Under the pieces are notes generated by a model. It did not search any database. It was not told the origin of the DNA and was given only the letters and a program-made list of their open reading frames with translations. This document shows positions 1-5,793 of a stretch of DNA of 16,356 bases, in pieces. Numbering within the stretch: position 1 is the stretch's first letter; the number at the start of each line of letters is the position of its first letter. Position numbers and translations under genes: made by a program. The DNA is from an uncultured Agathobaculum sp. (GTDB lineage Bacteria; Bacillota; Clostridia; Oscillospirales; Butyricicoccaceae), in contig CALWEB010000154.1 in the NCBI GenBank assembly GCA_944376955.1, positions 1 through 16,356 of the forward strand. The letters are read 5' to 3'.

Positions 1-123
1 AATGATATAGATACCATTGCGCTCGGTGAAGATGTAGGTTGCCATCTTCGGGTTCCAGCGGCGGGTCTGATGGCCGAAGTGTACGCCGGCCTCCAGAAGC
101 TGCTTCATAGAGATTACTGCCAT
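1..123 (-). CDS. rpsB: 30S ribosomal protein S2, N-terminal fragment (runs off window)
   Basis: The first 41 codons are present and the rest lies before base 1. The translation begins MAVISMKQLLEAGVHFGHQT and continues with a RRWNPKM segment, which is the highly conserved N-terminus of bacterial S2. S2 is a late-assembling protein of the small ribosomal subunit and is needed for S1 binding. The ATG at 121-123 is preceded by a strong ribosome site (AAGGAGG, 133-139). The gene has its own sigma-A promoter at 240-268 and a leader of about 110 nt. In most bacteria tsf (EF-Ts) follows rpsB; that would lie outside the window. Identification is secure. Confidence 0.97.
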   Translation of the reverse strand, partial: MAVISMKQLLEAGVHFGHQTRRWNPKMATYIFTERNGIYII

Positions 124-132
124 TTTACTTTT

Positions 133-139
133 CCTCCTT
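133..139 (-). promoter_or_regulatory. Ribosome binding site of rpsB
   Basis: AAGGAGG on the minus strand, a full match to the anti-Shine-Dalgarno core, 9 nt before the ATG at 123. A second purine-rich stretch (GGAGG) lies about 13 nt further upstream, so a leader structure could in principle mask one and leave the other free. Confidence 0.9.
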
Positions 140-165
140 GGTTGTTTCCTCCACCCCTGATCATC

Positions 166-197
166 TGACAGCAGCAACAGGCTGTTTGCACCTGTCA
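166..197 (-). promoter_or_regulatory. Putative structured rpsB leader hairpin
   Basis: In the rpsB 5' leader, TGACAG (197-192) pairs perfectly with CTGTCA (171-166). The inner parts GCAA-A-CA and TGTTGC pair as well with one bulged A, leaving a GCC loop. The result is a stem of about 12 bp with a 2x2 internal loop. The leader would be about 110 nt if transcription starts near 233. S2 autoregulates its own mRNA in several bacteria, so this is a candidate autoregulatory element. That role is inferred; I did not recognise a known Rfam consensus. Confidence 0.45.
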
Positions 198-239
198 CCG
201 GCCGCTTTCATCACGAGGTGTGCGAATTCGTGCTTATAT

Positions 240-268
240 AGTATAAGCCGCGCAAACCGTTTTGTCAA
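240..268 (-). promoter_or_regulatory. Sigma-A promoter of rpsB
   Basis: On the minus strand, a perfect -35 TTGACA (268-263), a 17-bp spacer and a near-perfect -10 TATACT (245-240). It is one of the strongest promoters in the window, as expected for a ribosomal protein gene. The -35 box overlaps the TGA stop codon (267-265) of the upstream transporter gene. Confidence 0.9.
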
Positions 269-1212
269 TCTTTTTTTGCGTTTGCACAGATTTTTTCGCG
301 GTTTTTCTGCGTCTTTTCGTCTCCTGTGTGTTCACTATCCCCGCCCAGCAGCACCATAGCAGCAACGATCAGCGCAATTCCGCCAAAATCCATGCCGCCC
401 AGCGGAACACCAAGCCAAATCACGCTGAGTACCGCCGACGCCACCGGCTCCACGGCAGCAAGGATGCTGCCCTTTGCTGCACCGATCCGGCGCACGCCTT
501 CCAGATAGCAGCAAAACGCACAGATTGTGCCAAACACAATGATGTACAGCATCCCAAGAACGGTCACCGCATCCCATTGGCCGACCACATGCCACGGCTG
601 AAAAATGATGCACAGCCCCAACCCGCCGATCAACATACCGAACCCGGTTACCGGCATCGTACCGTACTGCGCAATCAGCCCGCGCGGCTGCACGCTGTAT
701 ACCGCAACCGAAACTGCGGCCAACACACACCAGATCAGTGCTTTTGGCGACAGCGCCAACTGCGATGGGTCGCCGTGCGTCGCAAGCAGGAACGCACCGC
801 CCATAGCGCAAACCACTGCAATCAGTTCCTTTTTGGTCGGCATCCGCTTTTCACGCAGCGCCAACCATAGCAGCACCAGTGCCGGGCCGGTGTATTGCAG
901 CGTCGTTGCCGTCGCCGCGTTGGAAAGCTCAATCGAGCGGAAGTAGGAATACTGGCACATCGCCATGCCAAATACTGCGAACACGATGAGCGCCCCTACG
1001 CTCCGGCGTGTGCGGAAAATCCGCACGGCACCGCCGCGCCAGCGCGCCAGCGAATAGAGTACCAACAGCAGACCGGCCATCGTCAGGCGCACGGACACCA
1101 GCCAATCCGCATCCAGTCCACGATGCTGAAACAGGTATTGACCGCACGCGCCCGAAAACGCCCAGCAGATTGCGCCAAACACCGTTAAAACATATCCTGT
1201 TTTCTTTTCCAT
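265..1212 (-). CDS. EamA/DMT-family transporter
   Basis: A 315-residue, very hydrophobic protein with the layout of the drug/metabolite transporter superfamily: two EamA repeats of about five membrane helices each, in about residues 8-145 and 155-290. It starts with a short positive N-terminus and a helix containing GAICWAFSGACGQYLF, and ends in a charged cytosolic tail (from about residue 292). EamA proteins move small metabolites, amino acids or drugs across the inner membrane; the substrate cannot be told from sequence. The ATG at 1212 has only a weak purine-rich ribosome site (GGGAAAAG). The gene follows the YlmC-like gene by 69 nt on the same strand with no visible terminator between, so it may be the last gene of the operon. 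Its stop codon lies inside the rpsB -35 box. Confidence 0.9.
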   Translation of the reverse strand: MEKKTGYVLTVFGAICWAFSGACGQYLFQHRGLDADWLVSVRLTMAGLLLVLYSLARWRGGAVRIFRTRRSVGALIVFAVFGMAMCQYSYFRSIELSNAATATTLQYTGPALVLLWLALREKRMPTKKELIAVVCAMGGAFLLATHGDPSQLALSPKALIWCVLAAVSVAVYSVQPRGLIAQYGTMPVTGFGMLIGGLGLCIIFQPWHVVGQWDAVTVLGMLYIIVFGTICAFCCYLEGVRRIGAAKGSILAAVEPVASAVLSVIWLGVPLGGMDFGGIALIVAAMVLLGGDSEHTGDEKTQKNREKICANAKKD

Positions 1213-1281
1213 ATCTCTTTCTCTTTTCCCAAATGGTTTCGCTTCCCTATCCTATCACATTCCGTTTGGGTTTTCCAGCCA

Positions 1282-1521
1282 TTACGGATGGAATTTTACC
1301 AAAATATAGTCCTCCCCCAGCGTTTCAATGCAGCGCCACGGGATCTCCTGATCCTGCCGTGAAAACATGCCCAGCAGCCCTCCCTGTCCGGGCACCACGA
1401 TCGCCGTAATCTGCCCGCATACCGGATCGAATACCAGATCACACACCTCGCCCAGCCGCGCCCCATCGCACAGGTTGATTACTTCACGGCAATGCAATTC
1501 GGAAAACCGGATCAAACCCAT
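1282..1521 (-). CDS. YlmC/YmxH-family PRC-barrel protein
   Basis: A 79-residue protein beginning MGLIRFSELHCREVINLCDG, then a GEVCDLVFDP segment, VVPGQGG and a closing IPWRCIETLGEDYILV. This is the PRC-barrel layout of the small Firmicute proteins YlmC and YmxH, which annotation pipelines call sporulation proteins; the molecular role is poorly known. The frame stays open upstream to 1599, but the extra 26 residues overlap the deacetylase gene and do not fit the family. The inner ATG at 1521 gives the usual family length (about 80) and has a GGGAG ribosome site. That site lies inside the last codons of the deacetylase gene, whose stop is 4 nt upstream, so translation is probably coupled. Confidence 0.88.
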   Translation of the reverse strand: MGLIRFSELHCREVINLCDGARLGEVCDLVFDPVCGQITAIVVPGQGGLLGMFSRQDQEIPWRCIETLGEDYILVKFHP

Positions 1522-1525
1522 ATCA

Positions 1526-2383
1526 TCACGCTCCCAGCACTCTTGCGAGGTAGCTTTCCGTGCTTTCTCCCGCTCCACGGTTATACCTCCCCATTTCATA
1601 TAAGCACGCGGGGTCCCGCGTCACCAGATTGACCCGTTCTTCGCAGCCCAGTGTACACAAAAACCCCATGTCCATCAAAATCCGTTCACTCTCGTCCGAA
1701 CAGGCGCCAAATGGATAAGTATAGCAAAGCGGTGTGGGCAAGCCCGCTTCCGTCAGCATTTCCTGCGTTTGCTCTGTGTCCTCACGCAGCAGCGCTTCAT
1801 AGCTGCTTTCATCCTCACCGCGCCGACGCAGGCAGCCGCGGCGCTCGCCATATTCATGTAGATTCCAGGAATGGTTCTCCACCTCGAACACATCCTGCAT
1901 TTCCGCCAGCCGTTCGAGCCGCAAATGTGACCAATAAGCGTTCTCTACCCCGTTTTCCGTGTACTGTGCGGTCTGGCTGCCGATCACCGAAACCACCGCC
2001 CGCATCCCGCGCTGCTGCAACAAAGGATACGCATAGACATAATTATTGTAATACCCATCGTCAAACGTGATCATCACCGGCTTTTCCGGCAGCGGGGTGC
2101 CATCGTAAACATAGGCCAGCAGATCGGATACCGTCACCGTCTGATATCCCCGCGCCTGTAACGCATCCAGATCGGAAGACAGCACTGCAGGCGAGATCAC
2201 ATACTGTCCTTGGCGTGCGCTGTCTTTCAGGATGCTATGGTACATCAGCACCGGCACGCGTACCCCCGTTTGTTCCGCAAGCGTCATCTCTGCCTTGCCC
2301 CGGCCAAGCAGTCCCAGCGCACAGCACAGCGCCAGTACCGTACACACCGCCTGCAATGCCGTATGCCGGAATCCCAACTTCAA
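1526..2383 (-). CDS. Polysaccharide deacetylase (NodB homology domain), membrane-anchored
   Basis: A 285-residue protein. Residues 5-27 form a positively charged start plus a hydrophobic stretch, a signal anchor or signal peptide, so the enzyme acts outside the membrane. The NodB domain carries motif 1 TFDDG (106-110, catalytic Asp and metal Asp), motif 2 HSWNLH (171-176, metal-binding histidines) and YPFG (223-226). PVLMYHS near residue 44 is typical of the Firmicute subgroup. Such enzymes remove acetyl groups from N-acetylglucosamine polymers such as peptidoglycan or exopolysaccharide in a metal-dependent reaction; the exact substrate is unknown. The start is TTG (2383-2381), 7 nt after GGGGAGGGG. 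The next in-frame ATG would remove the membrane segment. It lies between the fumarase beta gene and the YlmC-like gene. The ribosome site sits in a terminator-like hairpin. Confidence 0.9.
   Translation of the reverse strand: MKLGFRHTALQAVCTVLALCCALGLLGRGKAEMTLAEQTGVRVPVLMYHSILKDSARQGQYVISPAVLSSDLDALQARGYQTVTVSDLLAYVYDGTPLPEKPVMITFDDGYYNNYVYAYPLLQQRGMRAVVSVIGSQTAQYTENGVENAYWSHLRLERLAEMQDVFEVENHSWNLHEYGERRGCLRRRGEDESSYEALLREDTEQTQEMLTEAGLPTPLCYTYPFGACSDESERILMDMGFLCTLGCEERVNLVTRDPACLYEMGRYNRGAGESTESYLARVLGA
1531..1535 (-). promoter_or_regulatory. Ribosome binding site that fixes the YlmC-like start
   Basis: GGGAG on the minus strand, 9 nt before the ATG at 1521 and inside the coding end of the deacetylase gene. 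It supports the internal start over the longer open frame and suggests translational coupling. Confidence 0.65.
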
Positions 2384-2435
2384 AAAAATCCCCTCCCCGA
2401 ACTGCTTTTCAGATCAGCTTATGTCCGGGGAGGGG
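2382..2435 (-). terminator. Terminator-like hairpin whose 3' arm is the deacetylase ribosome site
   Basis: On the minus strand, CCCCTCCCCG (2435-2426) pairs perfectly over 10 bp with CGGGGAGGGG (2399-2390) across a 26-nt loop that can itself pair (AGCTG with CAGTT). After one A comes a run of seven T (2388-2382). This has the form of an intrinsic terminator for the fumarase gene. The 3' arm is also the only good ribosome site of the deacetylase gene, and its TTG start overlaps the end of the T-run. Whether it stops transcription, masks translation or does both is inferred. Confidence 0.65.
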
Positions 2436-2464
2436 GGAATATGCGATTGTTTCCGCCAAGAGGC

Positions 2465-3019
2465 TTATGCGCGTCGATACTTTTCTACGCCTTCGGTATA
2501 TAAATTGCCGCCAACACAGTCCTGTGAGACAATGGCGGTAAAATTCTCGACCGTCAGGCGCTTGACCGACTCACAGCCTAACTCGTCGTATGCGATGACT
2601 TCGACTTTTTTGATCGAAGCTGCCTTGGCTGCACCCGCGCCGCCGATGGCCACCATATAAACCGCACCATTGCGCTGCATTGCATCCTGCACTGCCTGAC
2701 TGCGCACGCCCTTGCCGATCATGCAGGCAAGACCCGCGTCCAGCAGACGCGGCGCAAACGGGTCCATACGCCCCGAGGTCGTCGGCCCCACCGAGCCGAT
2801 CACTTGTCCCGGCTTAGCCGGCGTGGGGCCCGCATAATAGATCGCAGCGCCATCCAGATCAAACGGCAGCGCCTCGCCTGAATCCATTGCCGCCACAATC
2901 CGCTTATGCGCCGCATCGCGCGCCGTATACACCACGCCGGTCAAGGTGACCGTATCGCCTGCGCGCAGTTTGGGCGCCATCTCTTTCAGCTGTTCGGTTT
3001 TCAGATCATAATGCGCCAT
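2465..3019 (-). CDS. Fe-S type fumarase/tartrate dehydratase, beta subunit
   Basis: A 184-residue protein matching the C-terminal (beta) half of class I Fe-S hydro-lyases. It starts with a short strand region, then LRAGDTVTLTGVVYTARDAAHKR and, around residues 64-85, a GPTPAKPG / GSVGPTTSGRMD segment, the family's best conserved part; IGGAGA follows near residue 127. In two-subunit class I enzymes the alpha subunit holds the 4Fe-4S cluster cysteines and the beta subunit completes the active site, giving reversible hydration of fumarate to malate (or tartrate dehydration). No alpha gene is beside it in this window, where alpha usually precedes beta. The gene begins 2 nt after the stop of the DivIVA-like gene, so the two are co-transcribed. 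A hairpin follows it. Confidence 0.9.
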   Translation of the reverse strand: MAHYDLKTEQLKEMAPKLRAGDTVTLTGVVYTARDAAHKRIVAAMDSGEALPFDLDGAAIYYAGPTPAKPGQVIGSVGPTTSGRMDPFAPRLLDAGLACMIGKGVRSQAVQDAMQRNGAVYMVAIGGAGAAKAASIKKVEVIAYDELGCESVKRLTVENFTAIVSQDCVGGNLYTEGVEKYRRA

Positions 3020-3021
3020 TG

Positions 3022-3747
3022 TTATTCCTCCGCTTTCGGGCGCAGGTTGTTCAGCACATCCCGCAGCCCGGTTTTATTCTTCTCTGCCTCGCCTTTGCCC
3101 AATGCGGCGCTGATCCGGTCGATCTCACCAAGTACCTCGCCTGCCTTGCGCGCCATCTCCGCCGACTCCTGCTGGCTGCGCGTGAGCACCGTGCGGTAAT
3201 TTTCCTTGGCCGTATCCAGCTGGCGTTTGACTTGCTCAATCATATCCAGCGACTGGCGGCGCAGCTTTTGCAGCTCCGCCTTGGCATCGTCCTCGATCTG
3301 TTTGGCACGGCGGTACGCAGAAAGCTCCATCTCTGCAATTTTTTCTTTCGACGCGTCATATTCCCCGCACTTGGCAGCGAGCTTGGCATTTTCTGCCGAA
3401 AGGCGGTCATTTTCCGCAGCCAACTCCTGTGCCCGGGTATTCTGCGCCTCAATTTCCCCTGCCTGCATAGAAAAACCACGTTCAATCTGATCGAGCTGCG
3501 CGCGGATCTTATCGGTATCCAGCGTCATTTCCCCCAGCCGTTCCAGCAGCTCGGCGTTTTTGCCGGTCAGCGTTTTATTCTGCTCCCCCAATTCGGTCAT
3601 AGCCGCCTGTGCCTCGGTCAGCTGGCGGCGCAGCTCCTCGGTTTCCGCATGATACTTGCTGTCCGTCTCCTCTATGTATCGCAGCACGTCCTCCCGACGG
3701 AAGCCACCAAACATCGCTCCGCGGAAGCCTTTTTTCTGCTCATCCAT
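3022..3747 (-). CDS. DivIVA-like coiled-coil protein
   Basis: A 241-residue soluble, highly charged protein. The N-terminus has MFGGFRREDVLRYIEE (about residues 12-27), resembling the short helix-turn motif (G-[FY]-x3-[DE]-V-x2-[FY]) at the start of DivIVA/GpsB-type proteins. From about residue 30 to 220 it is heptad-rich coiled coil (repeats of EELRRQL, NAELLERL, AENDRLSAEN), with no membrane segment. DivIVA-family proteins mark curved membranes and organise division or pole functions; that role here is an inference from the motif and the coiled coil. The ATG at 3747 follows a GGAGG ribosome site (3758-3762) and a strong promoter. It is the first gene of the leftward operon and is followed after 2 nt by the fumarase beta gene. 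Confidence 0.7.
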   Translation of the reverse strand: MDEQKKGFRGAMFGGFRREDVLRYIEETDSKYHAETEELRRQLTEAQAAMTELGEQNKTLTGKNAELLERLGEMTLDTDKIRAQLDQIERGFSMQAGEIEAQNTRAQELAAENDRLSAENAKLAAKCGEYDASKEKIAEMELSAYRRAKQIEDDAKAELQKLRRQSLDMIEQVKRQLDTAKENYRTVLTRSQQESAEMARKAGEVLGEIDRISAALGKGEAEKNKTGLRDVLNNLRPKAEE

Positions 3748-3788
3748 TCTGCTGTTTCCTCCACATATCGATCTCTCTGATAGATATT

Positions 3789-3817
3789 AGTATAGCAAAA
3801 ACCGTTTCCGATGGCAA
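3789..3817 (-). promoter_or_regulatory. Sigma-A promoter of the DivIVA-like operon
   Basis: On the minus strand, -35 TTGCCA (3817-3812), 17-bp spacer, -10 TATACT (3794-3789), about 42 nt from the start codon. Two near-identical repeats (AAAAACCGTTTCCGA-type on the plus strand) lie on each side of the -35 box at 3797-3811 and 3820-3836. Confidence 0.8.
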
Positions 3818-3876
3818 CCAAAAAACCGTTTTCCGACAAAACGCTCCTCCCGTCCCGATTCTACCCGTATTTTTTC

Positions 3877-3905
3877 TTGCAAAAACCACACAAGGGTGGT
3901 ATGAT
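3877..3905 (+). promoter_or_regulatory. Sigma-A promoter of the threonine ammonia-lyase gene
   Basis: -35 TTGCAA (3877-3882), 17-bp spacer, -10 TATGAT (3900-3905). The leader to the ATG at 3938 would be about 26 nt, too short for a T-box or attenuator, so classic branched-chain amino acid attenuation is not visible here. Confidence 0.8.
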
Positions 3906-3924
3906 AAATTCATCTTGCTAAATT

Positions 3925-3931
3925 GAGGAAG
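3925..3931 (+). promoter_or_regulatory. Ribosome binding site that fixes the threonine ammonia-lyase start
   Basis: GAGGAAG, 6 nt before the ATG at 3938. It overlaps the alternative upstream TTG at 3923, which has no ribosome site of its own, and so rules that start out. Confidence 0.8.
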
Positions 3932-3937
3932 AATGCC

Positions 3938-5149
3938 ATGTTAGAACTGAAAGATTTTGAAGCTGCGGCGGACCGTTTGAAAAACGTGATCCACAATATC
4001 CCGCTTTCCACTTCCTGCACTTTCTCCGGCATGACCGGTGCGGAAGTCTACCTGAAATATGAGAACCAACAGAAAACAGGCTCCTTCAAGGTGCGCGGCG
4101 CTTACAATAAAATTATGAAGCGCTATGCGGAAGGGGATCTGCACGCTGTCGTTGCCTCCTCTGCGGGCAACCATGCGCAGGGTGTGGCGTTTGCGGCCAG
4201 CTCGGTCGGTGTCAAATCAACCATTGTCATGCCGCGTTCCACGCCGATCGCCAAGGTTTCAGCCACTCAAGGCTATGGCGCAGAGGTTGTGCTTGCCGGC
4301 AACATTTACGACGAAGCATATGCCAAAGCGTGCGAAATCTGTGAAGAAACCGGCGCAGAATTTATCCACCCGTTTGACGACGAAGACGTCATGGCCGGTC
4401 AGGGTACGATTGCGCTGGAAATCCTGCGTGACCTGCCATTCGTGGACATGATTTTTGTCCCGGCCGGCGGCGGCGGCCTGATTTCCGGTGTTGCTGCCTG
4501 CGCCAAGCAGATCAATCCGCGCATTCAGGTCATCGGCGTGCAGGCTGAAGGCGCGCCCGCCATCGCCAACTCGTTCCGCGCGGGTACACTGACCCCCTCG
4601 GACAATGTGCGCACGATTGCCGACGGTATTGCAGTTAAGACGCCGGGCGAAAAAACCTTTGAATATATCCAGAAGTACGTTGACCGCGTAGTCACCGTGT
4701 CCGATGACGAGATCGCATCTGCTGTGCTGTTGCTGCTCGAACGCGCCAAGCAGGTCGTAGAGACTTCTGGCGCGGCATCGCTCGCGGCGGTACTCAACAA
4801 CAAGGTGGATGTGAGGGGCAAAAAAGTTGTCTGCGTTCTGTCCGGCGGCAACATCGACGTATCCTTCATCCATAAGATCGTCGAAAAGGGTCTTGTCACC
4901 CGCTGCCGTCACCTCAAGTTCTCGACCATCATGCCGGATGCTCCCGGTGCGCTCGAGCGCTTTGCCCATCTGGTAGCTGAGCAAAATGCCAACATCATCC
5001 GCTTCCAACATGACCGCGTACAGGCGGATCTGGATATTGGCGAGGCCATCATTCAGGTGGTATGTGAGGTTGGCGGCGTCGAACACGCCAAGCGCCTGCT
5101 TGATGAAATGAGCCGGCAGGGATATCAGGTCTTTACCTCCCAAATCTGA
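3938..5149 (+). CDS. ilvA: Threonine ammonia-lyase (PLP-dependent, ACT domain)
   Basis: A 403-residue fold-type II PLP enzyme. The Schiff-base lysine is K51 in GSFKVRGA, the substrate loop is SSAGNHAQG (74-82) and the phosphate-binding loop is GGGG (177-180). The C-terminal part, from about residue 325 (LKFSTIMPDAPGALERF onwards), is an ACT domain of the short single-ACT type. The enzyme turns threonine into 2-oxobutyrate and ammonia, either for isoleucine synthesis (ilvA) or for threonine breakdown (tdcB-like); length and the single ACT domain fit both. No isoleucine or valine genes are nearby, so the pathway role is open. The ATG at 3938 was chosen on its ribosome site. The gene is monocistronic, with its own promoter and terminator. 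Confidence 0.95.
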   Translation: MLELKDFEAAADRLKNVIHNIPLSTSCTFSGMTGAEVYLKYENQQKTGSFKVRGAYNKIMKRYAEGDLHAVVASSAGNHAQGVAFAASSVGVKSTIVMPRSTPIAKVSATQGYGAEVVLAGNIYDEAYAKACEICEETGAEFIHPFDDEDVMAGQGTIALEILRDLPFVDMIFVPAGGGGLISGVAACAKQINPRIQVIGVQAEGAPAIANSFRAGTLTPSDNVRTIADGIAVKTPGEKTFEYIQKYVDRVVTVSDDEIASAVLLLLERAKQVVETSGAASLAAVLNNKVDVRGKKVVCVLSGGNIDVSFIHKIVEKGLVTRCRHLKFSTIMPDAPGALERFAHLVAEQNANIIRFQHDRVQADLDIGEAIIQVVCEVGGVEHAKRLLDEMSRQGYQVFTSQI

Positions 5150-5175
5150 TTTTTGACGCAATGATGCTGCATACA

Positions 5176-5209
5176 GGGCAGACGGCCCACTGGGCTGCCT
5201 GCCCTTTTT
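5176..5209 (+). terminator. Intrinsic terminator after threonine ammonia-lyase
   Basis: GGGCAG (5176-5181) pairs with CTGCCC (5199-5204), with an inner GCCC/GGGC stem and ACT loop, followed by TTTTT (5205-5209). It lies 26 nt after the stop codon. Confidence 0.9.
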
Positions 5210-5275
5210 CGTTTCGTCAGACTTTTACAAACACAGACAAACGGACGCATTCACGATAATTTTTCTGGATAGCGA

Positions 5276-5304
5276 TTGTAATTTTTACAAAAACGTGGTA
5301 CAGT
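5276..5304 (+). promoter_or_regulatory. Promoter of the VOC gene with a dyad over the -35 box
   Basis: -35 TTGTAA (5276-5281), 17-bp spacer, -10 TACAGT (5299-5304). TTGTAA-TTT-TTACAA (5276-5290) is a perfect 6-bp inverted repeat that starts with the -35 box, as an operator would. The repressor is unknown. Confidence 0.65.
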
Positions 5305-5333
5305 AACTTCACAAAGACAAGGAGGAATCTTCC

Positions 5334-5702
5334 ATGCAATTCACTTTTGCACACAACAATTACAATGTGCGCGATCTTGACCGCTCACTTGCTTTCTACA
5401 AAGAGGCACTTGGATTAAACGAAGTCCGCCGTATCAATGCCGAGGACGGCAGCTATATCATCGTTTACCTGAGCGACGGCGTTTCTAAACACCAAATGGA
5501 GCTGACCTGGCTGCGCGACTGGGATCGCCCGTACAATCTGGGCGACAATGAAATCCATCTCGCCTTTGTTGTGGATGATTATGAAGCAGCACACCAAAAG
5601 CATCAGGAGATGGGCTGCATCTGCTTTGAAAACCCGGCAATGGGGATCTATTTTATTGCTGATCCGGACGGTTACTGGATGGAAATTGTCCCCAACAAAT
5701 AA
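5334..5702 (+). CDS. VOC-family protein, glyoxalase I-like
   Basis: A 122-residue vicinal-oxygen-chelate protein with two beta-alpha-beta-beta-beta modules. All four metal ligand positions of bacterial glyoxalase I are present: H7, E56 (in HQMELTW), H75 (in NEIHLAF) and E117 (in YWMEIVP). DPDGYWMEI is the usual C-terminal signature. Glyoxalase I isomerises the methylglyoxal-glutathione adduct; many clostridia lack glutathione, so another thiol or another VOC reaction is possible. The ATG at 5334 follows AAGGAGG at good spacing. The gene is monocistronic with its own promoter and terminator. Confidence 0.9.
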   Translation: MQFTFAHNNYNVRDLDRSLAFYKEALGLNEVRRINAEDGSYIIVYLSDGVSKHQMELTWLRDWDRPYNLGDNEIHLAFVVDDYEAAHQKHQEMGCICFENPAMGIYFIADPDGYWMEIVPNK

Positions 5703-5714
5703 GCATATGGCATA

Positions 5715-5741
5715 TTGAGGCCGCCTGCTTGGCGGCCTCAA
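5715..5741 (+). terminator. Intrinsic terminator after the VOC gene
   Basis: TTGAGGCCGCC (5715-5725) pairs perfectly over 11 bp with GGCGGCCTCAA (5731-5741) across a 5-nt loop. The T-run after it is weak (AGTTTGTTATT), so termination on the plus strand may be leaky and some read-through into the chromate genes is possible. Confidence 0.75.
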
Positions 5742-5793
5742 AGTTTGTTATTAATTGACTATCCCTCATGCAGAAGCACTATATCAGGAAGGA

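Noticed and set aside
265..870. Open frames antisense to the EamA transporter, including one of about 200 codons
   Set aside because: They are Arg/His/Pro-rich shadow translations of the opposite strand without ribosome sites or family motifs.
3906..3937. T-box or riboswitch before the threonine ammonia-lyase gene
   Set aside because: The leader from the promoter at 3877-3905 is only about 26 nt, too short for either.
4259..5161. 300-codon open frame antisense to threonine ammonia-lyase
   Set aside because: A shadow frame caused by the codon bias of the real gene on the plus strand; no start signal and no recognisable domain.
5755..5785. TTGACT (5755-5760) and TATATC (5780-5785) as a promoter for the chromate genes
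   Set aside because: The spacer is 19 bp, and the start would fall at about 5792, leaving no room for a ribosome site before the coding region. Read-through from the VOC gene is as likely.
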